The notes under the pieces were generated by a model. It saw only the letters and a program-made list of their open reading frames with translations. It was not told where the DNA came from and did not search any database. Positions 24,766-33,687 of a stretch of 64,000 nucleotides of DNA are shown piece after piece. The position numbers and the translations under genes are program-made. This DNA comes from Parabacteroides goldsteinii DSM 19448 = WAL 12034 (GTDB lineage: Bacteria > Bacteroidota > Bacteroidia > Bacteroidales > Tannerellaceae): contig NZ_KQ033912.1 of NCBI RefSeq assembly GCF_000969835.1, positions 3,290,816-3,354,815 on the forward strand, read 5' to 3'. Within the stretch, counting starts at the first letter, position 1. Every line of letters starts with the position of its first letter.

Positions 24766-27087
24766 CTATTGAATAATAATTTCGTCTACGAACAGATAGG
24801 CCGGATTACCTGCGCCGCCATGCCATGCCGGCAGTTTGTCACTTTTGATGATCACTTCCACGTAACGGGCTTTTACCGGATCGAAGGTAATTTCCTGCGG
24901 ATAGATGCCATCCTTATCGGTTTGTTTCAGGGACGGGATTGTTTTGGATACCACTTCCCTGAAGTTCTTACCGTCTTCGGATACCTTTACGGTAACTCCG
25001 GCAGCCCCCATGATCCAGTCGCCTTTAACCACATTGGTATTGAAAGCCACCTTGCTGATTTCAACCGGCTGTTTCAGGTCGATCGCCGCATCCAGGTCTT
25101 TTCCCTGGAAGCCCAGCCAACGGCCGGTTTTGTAGTTTGTATCACCGGTCAGGCCGTCCGTCATTTCAGGACCACCTTTGAAATCGTATCCTTTACTCGG
25201 AGCGACACGCAAAGTAACGGGTTTTGCCGTCGATTTGCTGAAATTGATTTTTTCAGAGAATACGCGGCTGTTGCCTGTCGGACGAACGACAACGGCTTTT
25301 ATGGTTGCGTTTTCCTTGATCTTTACGGGAGCTTCATATTTATTGCTTGCGCTTGTCGGTTCGCTGCTGTCGAGTGTGTAGTAGATATCACCGTCACCCA
25401 GGGTAGAGAGAGTTACGACGACTTCACTGTTCTCCGTATCGGTAGTGAATTCTGCGTGAATGTCAAAGATATTCTTGGCATAGTTGTAACCCAGGCGGTC
25501 ATACAGTTTTGTCATACGGACCAGGCGGGGTAGGAAACTCTGGTATTCTTTCTTGCTCGGGTCGGTCCACTGCACTTCGGCAAGGGCTGCCATACGCGGC
25601 ATAACCATGTATTCAACCTGTGAGAATGTCGGGATATATTCTGTCCAAAGGTTAGCTTGTACGCCGATTACATATTTCTTATATTCGTCAGGAATACCGG
25701 CAGTCGGTTCCAGTGAATAAACCCGTTCCAGCGGCAGGTAACCACCGATAGCCAACGGCTCGTTTTCTGTGTCGGTAGATTGGTAATAGTCGAAATAAAG
25801 GTACGTGTTCGGTGTCATGATCACATTGTGATGTTGTTTGGCTGCCTCGATACCGCCGTCTACACCACGCCAGCTCATTACCGTCGCATTCGGAGCCAGT
25901 CCGCCTTCCAGGATTTCATCCCAGCCGATGATATGGCGTCCTTTGCTTTCCACAAATTTTTCCATGCGTGAGATCACGTAGCTTTGCAGATATTCTTCGG
26001 CGCTGTGTTTCTGGTCTCCCTTGATGCCTTCCGCTTTGATGCGTGCTTGGCATTTCGGACAGGTTTTCCAGCGTACTTTCGGACATTCATCGCCTCCGAT
26101 ATGGATATATTCGGACGGGAACAGGTCGATCACCTCTGACAACACATCTTCCAGGAACTGCATCGCCTTGTCGTTGCCGGCACAGATCACATCGTCGGAA
26201 ATGCCCCATTGTGTCCATACTTCATACGGGCCGCCTGTACAACCCAGGTCCGGATAAGCCGCCAACGCAGCTTGCTGGTGTCCGGGCAGGTCGATCTCGG
26301 GGATGATTGTGACGAAACGTTCTTTGGCGTAGGCAATGACGTCGCGGATTTCGTCCTGAGTATAGAAACCGCCGTAAGGCTTGCCGTCATATTCACCGGA
26401 GTTACGTCCGATCACTGTTTCTTTGCGTTGGGAACCGATTGTCGTCAGTTCCGGATATTTCTTGATCTCGATACGCCATCCCTGGTCGTCTGTCAGATGC
26501 CAATGTAACGTGTTCATATTGTGCAATGCCAATATGTCGATGTATTTCTTGATAGAGTCGGCCGGGAAGAAGTGGCGCGACACATCCAGGTGCATTCCGC
26601 GATAAGCGAAACGGGGATAGTCGTTGATCGTTACGGCCGGGAGTTCGATGTTCATCCCTTCGGCCACTGCGGGAATCGATTTGCGTAAAGTCTGTACGCC
26701 ATAGAATACGCCGGCTTCGCTCGCACCAGCAATCTCGATTCCTTCCGGAGTAACGGTCAGCCGGTAACCTTCAGGGTTGGAGATGCTTTTGTCGACCGAC
26801 AAATGGATCGGCTTGGAACTTTTTGTCGTCCCCACTTTCGGGGCATAGCCGGTTGCTTCCTTAATATAAGAAGCCAGGAACTCGCCAGCCTGTTTCAGTA
26901 AGTCATTCCCTTCCGGGTAAATGATAGAAGTAGAAGGCGTTAACACAAAAGAGCTTCCATTGACCATGGAAACTTCCTGCGGAAGAGGGATGATGCCGTA
27001 ATCGCCTTTCGCGACTTTACCATCGGAACATGCCATCATTCCGGCAAAAGCTGCACACAACAGCATTAGTTTGCTTAGTTTATTCAT
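24766..27087 (-). CDS. Beta-N-acetylhexosaminidase, GH20, with C-terminal binding domain
   Basis: A 773-residue lipoprotein (lipobox MMAC, C20). GH20 N-terminal domain (about 30-150) then the catalytic barrel with HWHLTDDQGWRIEI and the catalytic pair D333-E334 (HIGGDECPKVRW), where Asp orients the substrate acetamido group and Glu is the acid. A Cys-rich loop follows (CPKCQ). After the barrel come a chitobiase-like beta domain (VVTLSTLGDGDIYYTLDSSEPT) and a discoidin-like module (about 650-773). It should remove terminal GlcNAc or GalNAc from host or fungal glycans at the cell surface or in the periplasm. It is transcribed alone. Confidence 0.93.
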   Translation of the reverse strand: MNKLSKLMLLCAAFAGMMACSDGKVAKGDYGIIPLPQEVSMVNGSSFVLTPSTSIIYPEGNDLLKQAGEFLASYIKEATGYAPKVGTTKSSKPIHLSVDKSISNPEGYRLTVTPEGIEIAGASEAGVFYGVQTLRKSIPAVAEGMNIELPAVTINDYPRFAYRGMHLDVSRHFFPADSIKKYIDILALHNMNTLHWHLTDDQGWRIEIKKYPELTTIGSQRKETVIGRNSGEYDGKPYGGFYTQDEIRDVIAYAKERFVTIIPEIDLPGHQQAALAAYPDLGCTGGPYEVWTQWGISDDVICAGNDKAMQFLEDVLSEVIDLFPSEYIHIGGDECPKVRWKTCPKCQARIKAEGIKGDQKHSAEEYLQSYVISRMEKFVESKGRHIIGWDEILEGGLAPNATVMSWRGVDGGIEAAKQHHNVIMTPNTYLYFDYYQSTDTENEPLAIGGYLPLERVYSLEPTAGIPDEYKKYVIGVQANLWTEYIPTFSQVEYMVMPRMAALAEVQWTDPSKKEYQSFLPRLVRMTKLYDRLGYNYAKNIFDIHAEFTTDTENSEVVVTLSTLGDGDIYYTLDSSEPTSASNKYEAPVKIKENATIKAVVVRPTGNSRVFSEKINFSKSTAKPVTLRVAPSKGYDFKGGPEMTDGLTGDTNYKTGRWLGFQGKDLDAAIDLKQPVEISKVAFNTNVVKGDWIMGAAGVTVKVSEDGKNFREVVSKTIPSLKQTDKDGIYPQEITFDPVKARYVEVIIKSDKLPAWHGGAGNPAYLFVDEIIIQ

Positions 27088-27212
27088 GCGTTATTAAAAG
27101 TTATAAATGATAATGTCTTTTTCATATATCTTATGATCTGTAACAGATTGTTTCCAAAGATAGTGATTTATTTTATTTCTGAAATGAATCCGGATGGTAA
27201 TCGGTAAACTTA

Positions 27213-28043
27213 CTATATTTCTATCGTTTTATCTTTCTTGAAAAAGTCGTTGACTTTCTTTACCGTACTGCATCTGGTATAAGCATCATGGCAATAGATA
27301 AGGACTTGACCTTCCCTGGCGGCTTCTTCCAGCATGCGGACTTTTTCCTGATAAGAAGTGACCGGGAAAGTATCATAAGCCGAAATCCACTCTGGCGAAA
27401 CACTGGCTGCCAGGGGAATCACGTCTCCGGCAAAGACGAAAGTCTGTTCGCCGGTTTGAATATAGGGAACGATCTGCCCCGGCGTATGTCCGTCGAAGAG
27501 GCGCAGGTCGATGTCCGGACAAAGTTCCGTGTCGGTATCGATGAGGCGCAGTTGTCCGTTGTCGGCTATCGCCTTCATGTTTTCTATGAAGTAAGAATCT
27601 TTTTCCAGTGCGTTCGGATGCAGGAAATTATCCCATTGCTTGCGGCTGACCCAGTATGTCGCGTTGGGAAAGGCCGGATAGATTTCTCCCGTCTCTTCAT
27701 TTTTTAAGGTTGAATAACCGCAATGGTCAAAATGCAGGTGGGTGAGGACAACGTCCGTCACTTGTTCGGGCGAGATGCCGCGTTTATGTAACTCTTCCCC
27801 CAAATCGACCAGATCGAAGAAATTATAATAGCTCAGTTGCCGGAGATGTTTCGTGCCTGCTCCGTTGTCGATAAGGATCACTTTTTCGGGAACGTTTGAT
27901 ACAAGCAGGCTCCTCATGGCAAGGACGCAGCCGTTGGTTTCGTTGCTGGGGTAACGCCGGCTCCAGGCAGTTTTCGGAATCGCTCCGAACATGGCACCGC
28001 CATCTGCATAAAAGTAGCCCGTATCGATTATCTGTATATCCAT
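27213..28043 (-). CDS. MBL-fold metallohydrolase
   Basis: A 276-residue metallo-beta-lactamase-fold protein with the zinc motif H102-L-H104-F-D106-H107 (VLTHLHFDHCGY), a later LFDGHTPGQIVP and FAGDVIPLAASV. There is no signal peptide, so it is cytoplasmic. Its closest known types are the N-acyl homoserine lactonase-like and other small-ester hydrolases; the substrate cannot be named. It is divergent from the Mur-ligase-like gene with a 95-nt gap. Confidence 0.88.
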   Translation of the reverse strand: MDIQIIDTGYFYADGGAMFGAIPKTAWSRRYPSNETNGCVLAMRSLLVSNVPEKVILIDNGAGTKHLRQLSYYNFFDLVDLGEELHKRGISPEQVTDVVLTHLHFDHCGYSTLKNEETGEIYPAFPNATYWVSRKQWDNFLHPNALEKDSYFIENMKAIADNGQLRLIDTDTELCPDIDLRLFDGHTPGQIVPYIQTGEQTFVFAGDVIPLAASVSPEWISAYDTFPVTSYQEKVRMLEEAAREGQVLIYCHDAYTRCSTVKKVNDFFKKDKTIEI

Positions 28044-28093
28044 TTCACTTTTTTTGTGTCAAAGATAAGCATGTTTTTTCTATTCCTTATATG

Positions 28094-28122
28094 TTGATGC
28101 TTGATGAAAATGTGTACATTTG
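28094..28122 (+). promoter_or_regulatory. Promoter of the Mur-ligase-like gene
   Basis: TTG at 28094-28096 and TACATTTG at 28115-28122 (18 nt apart). The start codon at 28139 follows only 16 nt after the -7 element, so the leader is very short. Confidence 0.6.
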
Positions 28123-28138
28123 CGACAAATTCAAAGTG

Positions 28139-29065
28139 ATGCGAAAAGTTCATTTAATCTCCGTAACCGAACCTCTTGTGCTTGACCTGGCTTTGGCTAT
28201 TCATGAGAAGGGATATGATGTGAGTGTTTCCGGCAATGGTATAACAGAAGATGTGATAGCAAAGCTGCACGCTGCCGGTTGTACTTGCCATGGAAACGGT
28301 TGGTTTCCGGAGAGATTAACAAAGGATAATAATTTTGTCGTTCTGGGTGCCACTGTCAAACAGGATAATCCGGAACTGATAAGAGCTAAGGAATTAGGGT
28401 TATTAATTCTCTCTATACCTGAATTTATTTTTCAGCGGACCAAAGAGAAGACACGGGTAGTTGTTGCGGGAAGCCGCGGAAAGAAAACAATTATCTCGAT
28501 GATCATTCGTGCCCTTCAACGTCAGAAGCTGGCTTTCGACTATGCATTGACCAGCGAGATTCCTTTGTTGCCGAATCGTGTACATATGAGTTATGAAGCA
28601 CGCATCGCCCTGATCGAAGGTGATGAACATGTTACGTCTGCTTTGGAGAAACGTTTCCAGCTGGAGTTTTTCCGTCCCCATATCGCGATATTGACCAATC
28701 TGTCATGGACGCCGGATACCGACCATCCCACTCCGGATGCTTATTATGATACGTTCAGGAACTTCACGACCCTGATCGAACGTGAAGGCAAATTGATCTA
28801 TTTTGAAGGCGACCCGGCTGTGAAGCAGCTGGCTGAGGAAGTGCGCGAGGATATTACAGCCATCTCTTACGGCGAACATCCTGTGATCGAGAAAGACGGG
28901 GCGACGTTCCTCCAGACCCGTTACGGGGATTTCCCGATACATGTCCCGGACAGTTATTTCCTGACAAACCTCAATGCTGCACGTCTGGCTTGCCGTCAGT
29001 TAGGTGTTAAAGATGCTGATTTCTATCGGGCGATATCCGAATATAGTGTATCTTTGCAACCATGA
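28139..29065 (+). CDS. Short Mur-ligase-like protein (Mpl/MurC-like, no C-terminal domain)
   Basis: A 308-residue protein; the start at 28139 directly follows a promoter, and the longer in-frame extension upstream overlaps the divergent MBL gene and is rejected. It has the MurC/Mpl-like N-terminal Rossmann part (VHLISVTEPLVLDLALAIHEKGYDV) and the ATP-binding central domain (GSRGKKT at 111-117, ALIEGDEHVTSALEKR, ILTNLSWTPDTDHPT). It ends at NLNAARLACRQLG, so the roughly 130-residue ligase C-terminal domain is missing. The P-loop has R and K in place of the usual H and T. The stop overlaps the next start (ATGA), showing a stable, operon-integrated gene rather than a recent break. Confidence 0.75.
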   Translation: MRKVHLISVTEPLVLDLALAIHEKGYDVSVSGNGITEDVIAKLHAAGCTCHGNGWFPERLTKDNNFVVLGATVKQDNPELIRAKELGLLILSIPEFIFQRTKEKTRVVVAGSRGKKTIISMIIRALQRQKLAFDYALTSEIPLLPNRVHMSYEARIALIEGDEHVTSALEKRFQLEFFRPHIAILTNLSWTPDTDHPTPDAYYDTFRNFTTLIEREGKLIYFEGDPAVKQLAEEVREDITAISYGEHPVIEKDGATFLQTRYGDFPIHVPDSYFLTNLNAARLACRQLGVKDADFYRAISEYSVSLQP

Positions 29066-29610
29066 TTGTAGCGAAGCAAAAAAGAAAAGAAAATATAGCC
29101 GAGTATCTGTTATACATGTGGCAGGTGGAAGACCTGATACGTGCCAACCAGTTTGACATCGATTCGATCCGCCGTACGGTGATCGCCCAATACGACCAGC
29201 CGGACGATGTGAAGGAAGAAATAGCCGGATGGTATGAGGAACTGATTGAGATGATGCGTAGCGAAGGTGTCAAGGAAAAAGGACATATCCAGTTGAACAA
29301 GAATGTCATCATAGCCTTGACCGACCTGCATCTGCGGCTGCTTAAATCTACGAAAGAAATGGTTTACGGGGCGGCCTACTATAAAACGCTCCCTTATATA
29401 GTGCAACTCCGCGCAAAATCCGGGGGAGAGGACTTACCTGAACTGGAGACCTGTTTTAATGCAATCTATGGCTATCTGCTTCTCCGTATGCAGGGAAAAA
29501 CCGTCAGTCCGGAAACGCAGGAAGCGATCAAACAGATCAGTTCTTTTCTGGCCCTCCTTGCCGAAAAGTATCGTGAAGATATGAACGGAGAATTGAAATT
29601 AGAAGATTAA
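29062..29610 (+). CDS. DUF4924 family protein
   Basis: A 182-residue cytoplasmic helical protein matching the Bacteroidota DUF4924 family by its pattern KRKENIAEYLLYMWQVEDLIRA and by its setting before rmlD. No catalytic motif is visible. It overlaps the preceding gene by 4 nt (ATGA), so translation is coupled, and rmlD follows after 4 nt. The function is unknown. Confidence 0.8.
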   Translation: MIVAKQKRKENIAEYLLYMWQVEDLIRANQFDIDSIRRTVIAQYDQPDDVKEEIAGWYEELIEMMRSEGVKEKGHIQLNKNVIIALTDLHLRLLKSTKEMVYGAAYYKTLPYIVQLRAKSGGEDLPELETCFNAIYGYLLLRMQGKTVSPETQEAIKQISSFLALLAEKYREDMNGELKLED

Positions 29611-29614
29611 TGAC

Positions 29615-30475
29615 ATGAAAACAATTCTGGTAACCGGTGCCAATGGGCAACTGGGTAATTCGATTCGTTTGTTAGCCGGCAAATATTCCGGATATAATTT
29701 CCTGTTTACGGATGTCGACACGTTGGACATTACCGATCCTGCTGCTGTGCGGGCGGTGGTAAAGGACAACGGAGTGAACTATATATTGAACTGTGCCGCC
29801 TATACGGCCGTCGATAAGGCGGAAGACGACGAGGCCCTGTGCCGCCGCATCAATACTTTTGCTGTCGGTGTACTGGGTAAAGCTGCACATGAGGCGGGAG
29901 CTAAAATGATTCACGTCTCTACCGATTATGTATTTAGTGGAACAAACTGTCGTCCTTATGTGGAGACCGATGCCACCCGGCCTGTTTCGGCTTACGGCCG
30001 GACTAAATTGGCCGGTGAGGAGATTTTACAGGAAGTTTGTCCCGATGCGGTGATTATCCGTACCGCCTGGTTATATTCGGAGTTCGGGAATAATTTCGTG
30101 AAGACGGTGCTCCGTCTGGGAAAAGAACGGGATGAGCTCGGTTTCGTATTCGATCAGATCGGGACGCCGACTTATGCGGGCGACTTGGCAGCAGCCATTC
30201 TCACGGTGGTTGACTCTGGCGAGCGGGATGCCTTTGTGCCGGGGATTTACCATTTTTCCGACGAAGGTGTTTGCAGTTGGTATGATTTTACGGTGAAAAT
30301 CCTTGAGGTGGCCGGAATAGAATGCCGCGTCCGTCCGATCGAAACGAAAGATTACCCGACAAAGGCGGTCCGTCCTCCTTATAGCGTGTTGAATAAGAAG
30401 AAGATAAAAGAAACATACGGCATCGTCATCCCGCATTGGGAAGAGAGTCTCCGCGTTTGCATGGAGAAACTGTAG
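29615..30475 (+). CDS. rmlD: dTDP-4-dehydrorhamnose reductase
   Basis: A 286-residue extended SDR that makes dTDP-L-rhamnose, the last step in building this sugar donor for surface polysaccharide. NADPH-binding GANGQLG is at residues 8-14, and the catalytic Y128-x3-K132 (YGRTK) is present, with HVSTDYVFSG (about 101-110) carrying the catalytic Ser/Thr. Length matches RmlD. It stands apart from rmlABC, as is common in Bacteroidales. It is the third gene of the short operon starting with the Mur-ligase-like gene. Confidence 0.95.
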   Translation: MKTILVTGANGQLGNSIRLLAGKYSGYNFLFTDVDTLDITDPAAVRAVVKDNGVNYILNCAAYTAVDKAEDDEALCRRINTFAVGVLGKAAHEAGAKMIHVSTDYVFSGTNCRPYVETDATRPVSAYGRTKLAGEEILQEVCPDAVIIRTAWLYSEFGNNFVKTVLRLGKERDELGFVFDQIGTPTYAGDLAAAILTVVDSGERDAFVPGIYHFSDEGVCSWYDFTVKILEVAGIECRVRPIETKDYPTKAVRPPYSVLNKKKIKETYGIVIPHWEESLRVCMEKL

Positions 30476-30477
30476 GT

Positions 30478-30540
30478 TGTTGATAACCCTGTTGATATGT
30501 TGATAAGTATGTTGATAACTCTGTTCATAACCCTGTTTGA
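30478..30540. repeat. Array of TGTTGATAA direct repeats upstream of prfC
   Basis: TGTTNATAA words start at 30478, 30490, 30498, 30510 and 30522, with a decayed copy at 30534; the spacing is 12, 8, 12, 12 and 12 nt. The complement TTATCAACA differs from the DnaA box TTATNCACA at one position. It is followed by an AT-rich stretch before prfC. Confidence 0.8.
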
Positions 30541-30561
30541 AATAAAATAAACGATATAAAA

Positions 30562-32142
30562 ATGAGTCAGTATTCAGAAGAGATTAAAAGAAGAAGAACG
30601 TTTGCTATTGTCAGTCACCCGGATGCCGGTAAGACCACATTGACGGAAAAACTGCTGTTGTTCGGTGGCGCGATCCATGTGGCAGGAGCTGTTAAGTCCA
30701 ACAAGATCAAGAAGACGGCGACCTCCGACTGGATGGAAATAGAAAAACAACGTGGAATCTCCGTTGCAACCTCTGTGATGGCTTTCGACTATGACGACCA
30801 TAAAGTAAATATCCTCGATACCCCGGGTCACCAGGACTTTGCCGAAGATACTTTCCGTACGTTAACAGCCGTAGACAGTGTAATTATTGTAATCGACATT
30901 GCCAAAGGTGTGGAAGCCCAGACCCGTAAGTTGATGGAAGTCTGCCGTATGCGTAAGACACCGGTGATCGTGTTTGTCAACAAGATGGACCGTGACGGTA
31001 AAGATCCTTTCGACCTTCTGGATGAGATAGAAGAAGAATTGCAGATAAAGGTACGCCCTCTGAGCTGGCCGATCGATATGGGACAGCGTTTCAAAGGGGT
31101 ATATAATATATATGAACAGAAACTCGACCTCTATACGCCGAGCAAACAGTATGTGACGGAAAAGATCGAGTTCAACGACATCAACAGCCCGGAGCTGGAA
31201 AACCATATCGGCGATACGCTGGCAGAAAAGCTGCGTGCGGACATCGAGCTGATCGAAGGCGTTTATCCGGAGTTCGATGTGGATACGTACTTGAAAGGGG
31301 ATATCGCCCCTGTCTTTTTCGGCTCTGCCCTGAACAACTTCGGTGTGAAGGAGTTGCTGGATTGCTTTATCAAGATTGCCCCGTCTCCCCGTCCTATTCA
31401 GGCGGTGGAACGTGTGGTTGAACCGGAAGAGGATAGCTTCACCGGCTTTATCTTTAAGATACATGCCAATATGGACCCGAACCATCGTAGTTGTATCGCT
31501 TTCGTAAAGATCTGTTCCGGTCGTTTCGAGCGTAACGCTCCTTATAAACATGTCCGTTTCGGCAAACAATTGCGTTTCAGTAGCCCGACTGCTTTTATGG
31601 CGCAGAAGAAGGAGACGGTGGACGAGGCTTTTGCCGGCGATATTATCGGTTTGCCGGATACCGGGAATTTCAAGATCGGCGATACGCTGACTTCGGGCGA
31701 GGAGCTTCATTTCAAGGGATTGCCCAGCTTCTCTCCGGAAATGTTCAAATACATTGAAAATGCCGACCCGATGAAAGCCAAGCAATTGAACAAAGGTATC
31801 GAGCAGTTGATGGACGAAGGTGTGGCACAGCTTTTCACCAATCAGTTCAACGGCCGCAAGATTATCGGTACGGTAGGGCAGTTGCAGTTTGAGGTTATCC
31901 AGTACCGCCTGCTGCATGAATACGGCGCACAATGTAAATGGGAACCGATCAGCCTGTACAAAGCCTGTTGGATCGAGAGTGACAATCCTGTTGCTTTAGA
32001 GAATTTCAAGAAACGTAAATCCCAGTATATGGCGCTCGACAAAGAAGGGCGCGACGTTTATCTGGCCGATTCCGGCTATGTGCTGACCATGGCACAGCAG
32101 GATTTCCCGGATATCAGGTTCCATTTTACGTCGGAATTCTGA
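30562..32142 (+). CDS. prfC: Peptide chain release factor 3
   Basis: A 526-residue translational GTPase that removes RF1/RF2 from the ribosome after termination. GTPase motifs: P-loop [10 protein letters not shown] (18-27), DTPGH (86-90) and NKMD (140-143). The domain order and length are as in E. coli RF3. The ATG at 30562 gives the typical N-terminus ([20 protein letters not shown]). It follows rmlD by 86 nt that hold the repeat array. Confidence 0.97.
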   Translation: MSQYSEEIKRRRTFAIVSHPDAGKTTLTEKLLLFGGAIHVAGAVKSNKIKKTATSDWMEIEKQRGISVATSVMAFDYDDHKVNILDTPGHQDFAEDTFRTLTAVDSVIIVIDIAKGVEAQTRKLMEVCRMRKTPVIVFVNKMDRDGKDPFDLLDEIEEELQIKVRPLSWPIDMGQRFKGVYNIYEQKLDLYTPSKQYVTEKIEFNDINSPELENHIGDTLAEKLRADIELIEGVYPEFDVDTYLKGDIAPVFFGSALNNFGVKELLDCFIKIAPSPRPIQAVERVVEPEEDSFTGFIFKIHANMDPNHRSCIAFVKICSGRFERNAPYKHVRFGKQLRFSSPTAFMAQKKETVDEAFAGDIIGLPDTGNFKIGDTLTSGEELHFKGLPSFSPEMFKYIENADPMKAKQLNKGIEQLMDEGVAQLFTNQFNGRKIIGTVGQLQFEVIQYRLLHEYGAQCKWEPISLYKACWIESDNPVALENFKKRKSQYMALDKEGRDVYLADSGYVLTMAQQDFPDIRFHFTSEF

Positions 32143-32250
32143 TAAGGAACGTGTCCGGTTTTGCCGCTTTCCATCATAAATTGGGGGATTGGGATTCATT
32201 CAAAATTTATCAGAATTGAACTATCTAATTATTGACTGGTTGTAACTGGC

Positions 32251-32281
32251 TCCCCTCTTGAGAGGGGGAAGGGGGTGTGTC
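32251..32281. repeat. REP-like palindrome, left of the IS110 element
   Basis: CCCCTCTTGAGAGGGG (6-bp stem around TTGA) followed by GAAGGGGGTGTGTC. An inverted, diverged copy is at 33688-33713 on the other side of the insertion element. This short GC-rich hairpin type is widespread between genes in Bacteroidota. Confidence 0.75.
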
Positions 32282-32328
32282 ATAGTTTCGCCCTATAACT
32301 AGCTTTAACACATTTACATTTGCAGTAT

Positions 32329-32510
32329 TAAATATCCTAATAAAAATATAAGTGTATATTTGAAAAGAAGAGTTGCAGTGAACTAACTTTGACACTAGTC
32401 TTAAATGACTATGGGCTGAATCAGACTGCAACTCTCTTAATTGGAGAACCTAGCCAGTTAGAATTGTAGGCTCACGACCTAATAAATGTATTAGCTGTTT
32501 CTCCTTCATG
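32329..32510 (+). ncRNA. Candidate IS110 bridge RNA
   Basis: A -7-like TACATTTG is at 32315-32322, giving a start near 32329. A perfect 11-bp stem 32369-32379/32425-32435 (AGAGTTGCAGT with ACTGCAACTCT) closes a 45-nt loop, and a second stem 32443-32448/32499-32504 (GGAGAA with TTCTCC) closes a 50-nt loop with an inner TAGG/CCTA hairpin. Two large internal loops, one for target and one for donor, are the layout of the IS110 bridge RNA (about 177 nt in IS621). The position just upstream of the transposase fits the IS110 group. Confidence 0.7.
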
Positions 32511-32533
32511 TTTAATACTGTAAATACAAAGTT

Positions 32534-33529
32534 ATGAATTATTCTCATTTTGTAGGTCTTGATGTAGGGAAAAAAACTTTCGATGCATCCTTAATGTCTG
32601 CGGACGAAAAAGAGTTGTCTCACAAGTCTTTTGATAACACTTCAGAAGGGATCCAATCTTTATTAGATTGGATAGCAGGTTATCATCTCTCTTTATCCAA
32701 ACTCTTGTTCTGTGCTGAAAACATGGGAAGTTATGTCACAGAGTTATCTGTTTCCAGTGCCTCTATGGGTTTTTCCCTAGCTTTGGTTTGCCCGTTGACC
32801 ATCAAGAAGTCCATAGGCTTGCAACGAGGCAAAAATGACCGCATTGACGCTAAAAGAATAGCGAACTATGCGGTATTACACTATCGAAAACTAGAGTTAT
32901 ACAAATTGCCTGACAAAGACTTGGTGAGACTGCGGGGATGGATTATTATACGTGACAATTTGGTCAAGCAAAAAGTATCAAGCATAAAGTTATTGGAAAC
33001 ATTCTCCCAGATGGCCAAGTTGGCTGATGTGACAGACTCCATTTCTTTTTTGGAAGAGCAGCTCAAGTCGATAAAAGAAAAGATCCTGCAGGTGGAAGAG
33101 GCTATGGAGCAACTAATAGCCGCTAGTTGTTCTCTTTGCACAAACTACTTGTTATTAAGAAGTATAAAAGGTGTAGGGATAATCAATGCCATTGTATTAC
33201 TGTGTGTTACTAACAATTTTCAAAGATTTGACAACCCAAGGAAGTTTGCTTGTTATTGCGGGGTTGCTCCCTTTGAACATACTTCAGGTATTTCCATACG
33301 GGGAAAAACGCAGACTTCTCCATTGGCTAACAAAGAAGTAAAAGTGTACCTTACCCGGGCAGCTATTACTGCCATCTCTTGGGATCCGCAGATGAAAGCA
33401 TATTATAAAAGGAAAATAGCGGAGGGGAAACATAAAGCATCTGTAATCAATGCTGTAAGAGCCAAAATCATAGCAAGGTCTTTTGCTGTGATACGAAGAC
33501 AGACTCCATTTGTAACATTAGTCGTATAA
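32534..33529 (+). CDS. IS110-family transposase (DEDD recombinase)
   Basis: A 331-residue transposase with an N-terminal RuvC-like domain, candidate catalytic residues D10 (FVGLDVGKKTFD), E62 (CAENMGSY), D102 and D105 (KNDRIDAKRIA). A coiled-coil stretch (about 165-195) links to the C-terminal Tnp domain (SIKGVGIINAIVLL, FACYCGVAPFEHTSG) where S251 in TSGISIRGK is the probable nucleophile. All key residues are present and the frame is intact, so it may be active. In this family the enzyme uses an RNA encoded at the element end to pick target and donor DNA. Confidence 0.93.
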   Translation: MNYSHFVGLDVGKKTFDASLMSADEKELSHKSFDNTSEGIQSLLDWIAGYHLSLSKLLFCAENMGSYVTELSVSSASMGFSLALVCPLTIKKSIGLQRGKNDRIDAKRIANYAVLHYRKLELYKLPDKDLVRLRGWIIIRDNLVKQKVSSIKLLETFSQMAKLADVTDSISFLEEQLKSIKEKILQVEEAMEQLIAASCSLCTNYLLLRSIKGVGIINAIVLLCVTNNFQRFDNPRKFACYCGVAPFEHTSGISIRGKTQTSPLANKEVKVYLTRAAITAISWDPQMKAYYKRKIAEGKHKASVINAVRAKIIARSFAVIRRQTPFVTLVV

Positions 33530-33612
33530 TAAAAAGGCCCTTAATTTCGAAAACATCTTAGATTTAGGAAGTAGCTATACACTTCTGAAGAGTAATTATG
33601 TCTATATACGAA

Positions 33613-33652
33613 CTTACCCAAGGATACGTTAATGTTCGTAAACTTGGGTAAG
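33613..33652. repeat. Hairpin downstream of the transposase
   Basis: CTTACCCAAG (33613-33622) and CTTGGGTAAG (33643-33652) form a perfect 10-bp stem with a 20-nt loop; ACGAAC and GTTCGT (33608 and 33634) could pair as an alternative. It is probably part of the right end of the insertion element. There is no T-run. Confidence 0.7.
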
Positions 33653-33687
33653 ATTTTATAGATATTGTTTGGAGAGGACTTAGAATT

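Larger units (their letters stand above)
32282..33687 (+). mobile_element. IS110-family insertion sequence (limits approximate)
   Basis: The element contains the transposase at 32534-33529 and a long structured 5' noncoding region (about 250 nt). IS110 elements have no long terminal inverted repeats and do not make clear target duplications, so the ends cannot be fixed from one copy. The limits given are the inner borders of the two flanking REP-like repeats. Confidence 0.6.

Noticed and set aside
24769..25533. 254-codon plus-strand open frame
   Set aside because: Antisense to the GH20 gene, low-quality amino acid pattern, no ribosome site.
27896..28138. Upstream extension of the Mur-ligase-like gene
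   Set aside because: It overlaps the divergent MBL gene and the promoter at 28094-28122; the conserved N-terminus starts at 28139.
30478..30540. Possible iterons of a plasmid-type origin
   Set aside because: No replication initiator gene nearby and the surrounding genes are chromosomal housekeeping genes; a DnaA-site reading is kept as a hypothesis only.
30862..31932. Long open frame of 356 codons on the minus strand
   Set aside because: It lies completely inside prfC on the other strand, has no family features and uses the mirror of prfC codons.
32282..33687. Long terminal inverted repeats for the insertion element
   Set aside because: The inverted pair at the two sides are REP-like hairpins found as ordinary intergenic repeats; IS110 elements lack long terminal repeats.
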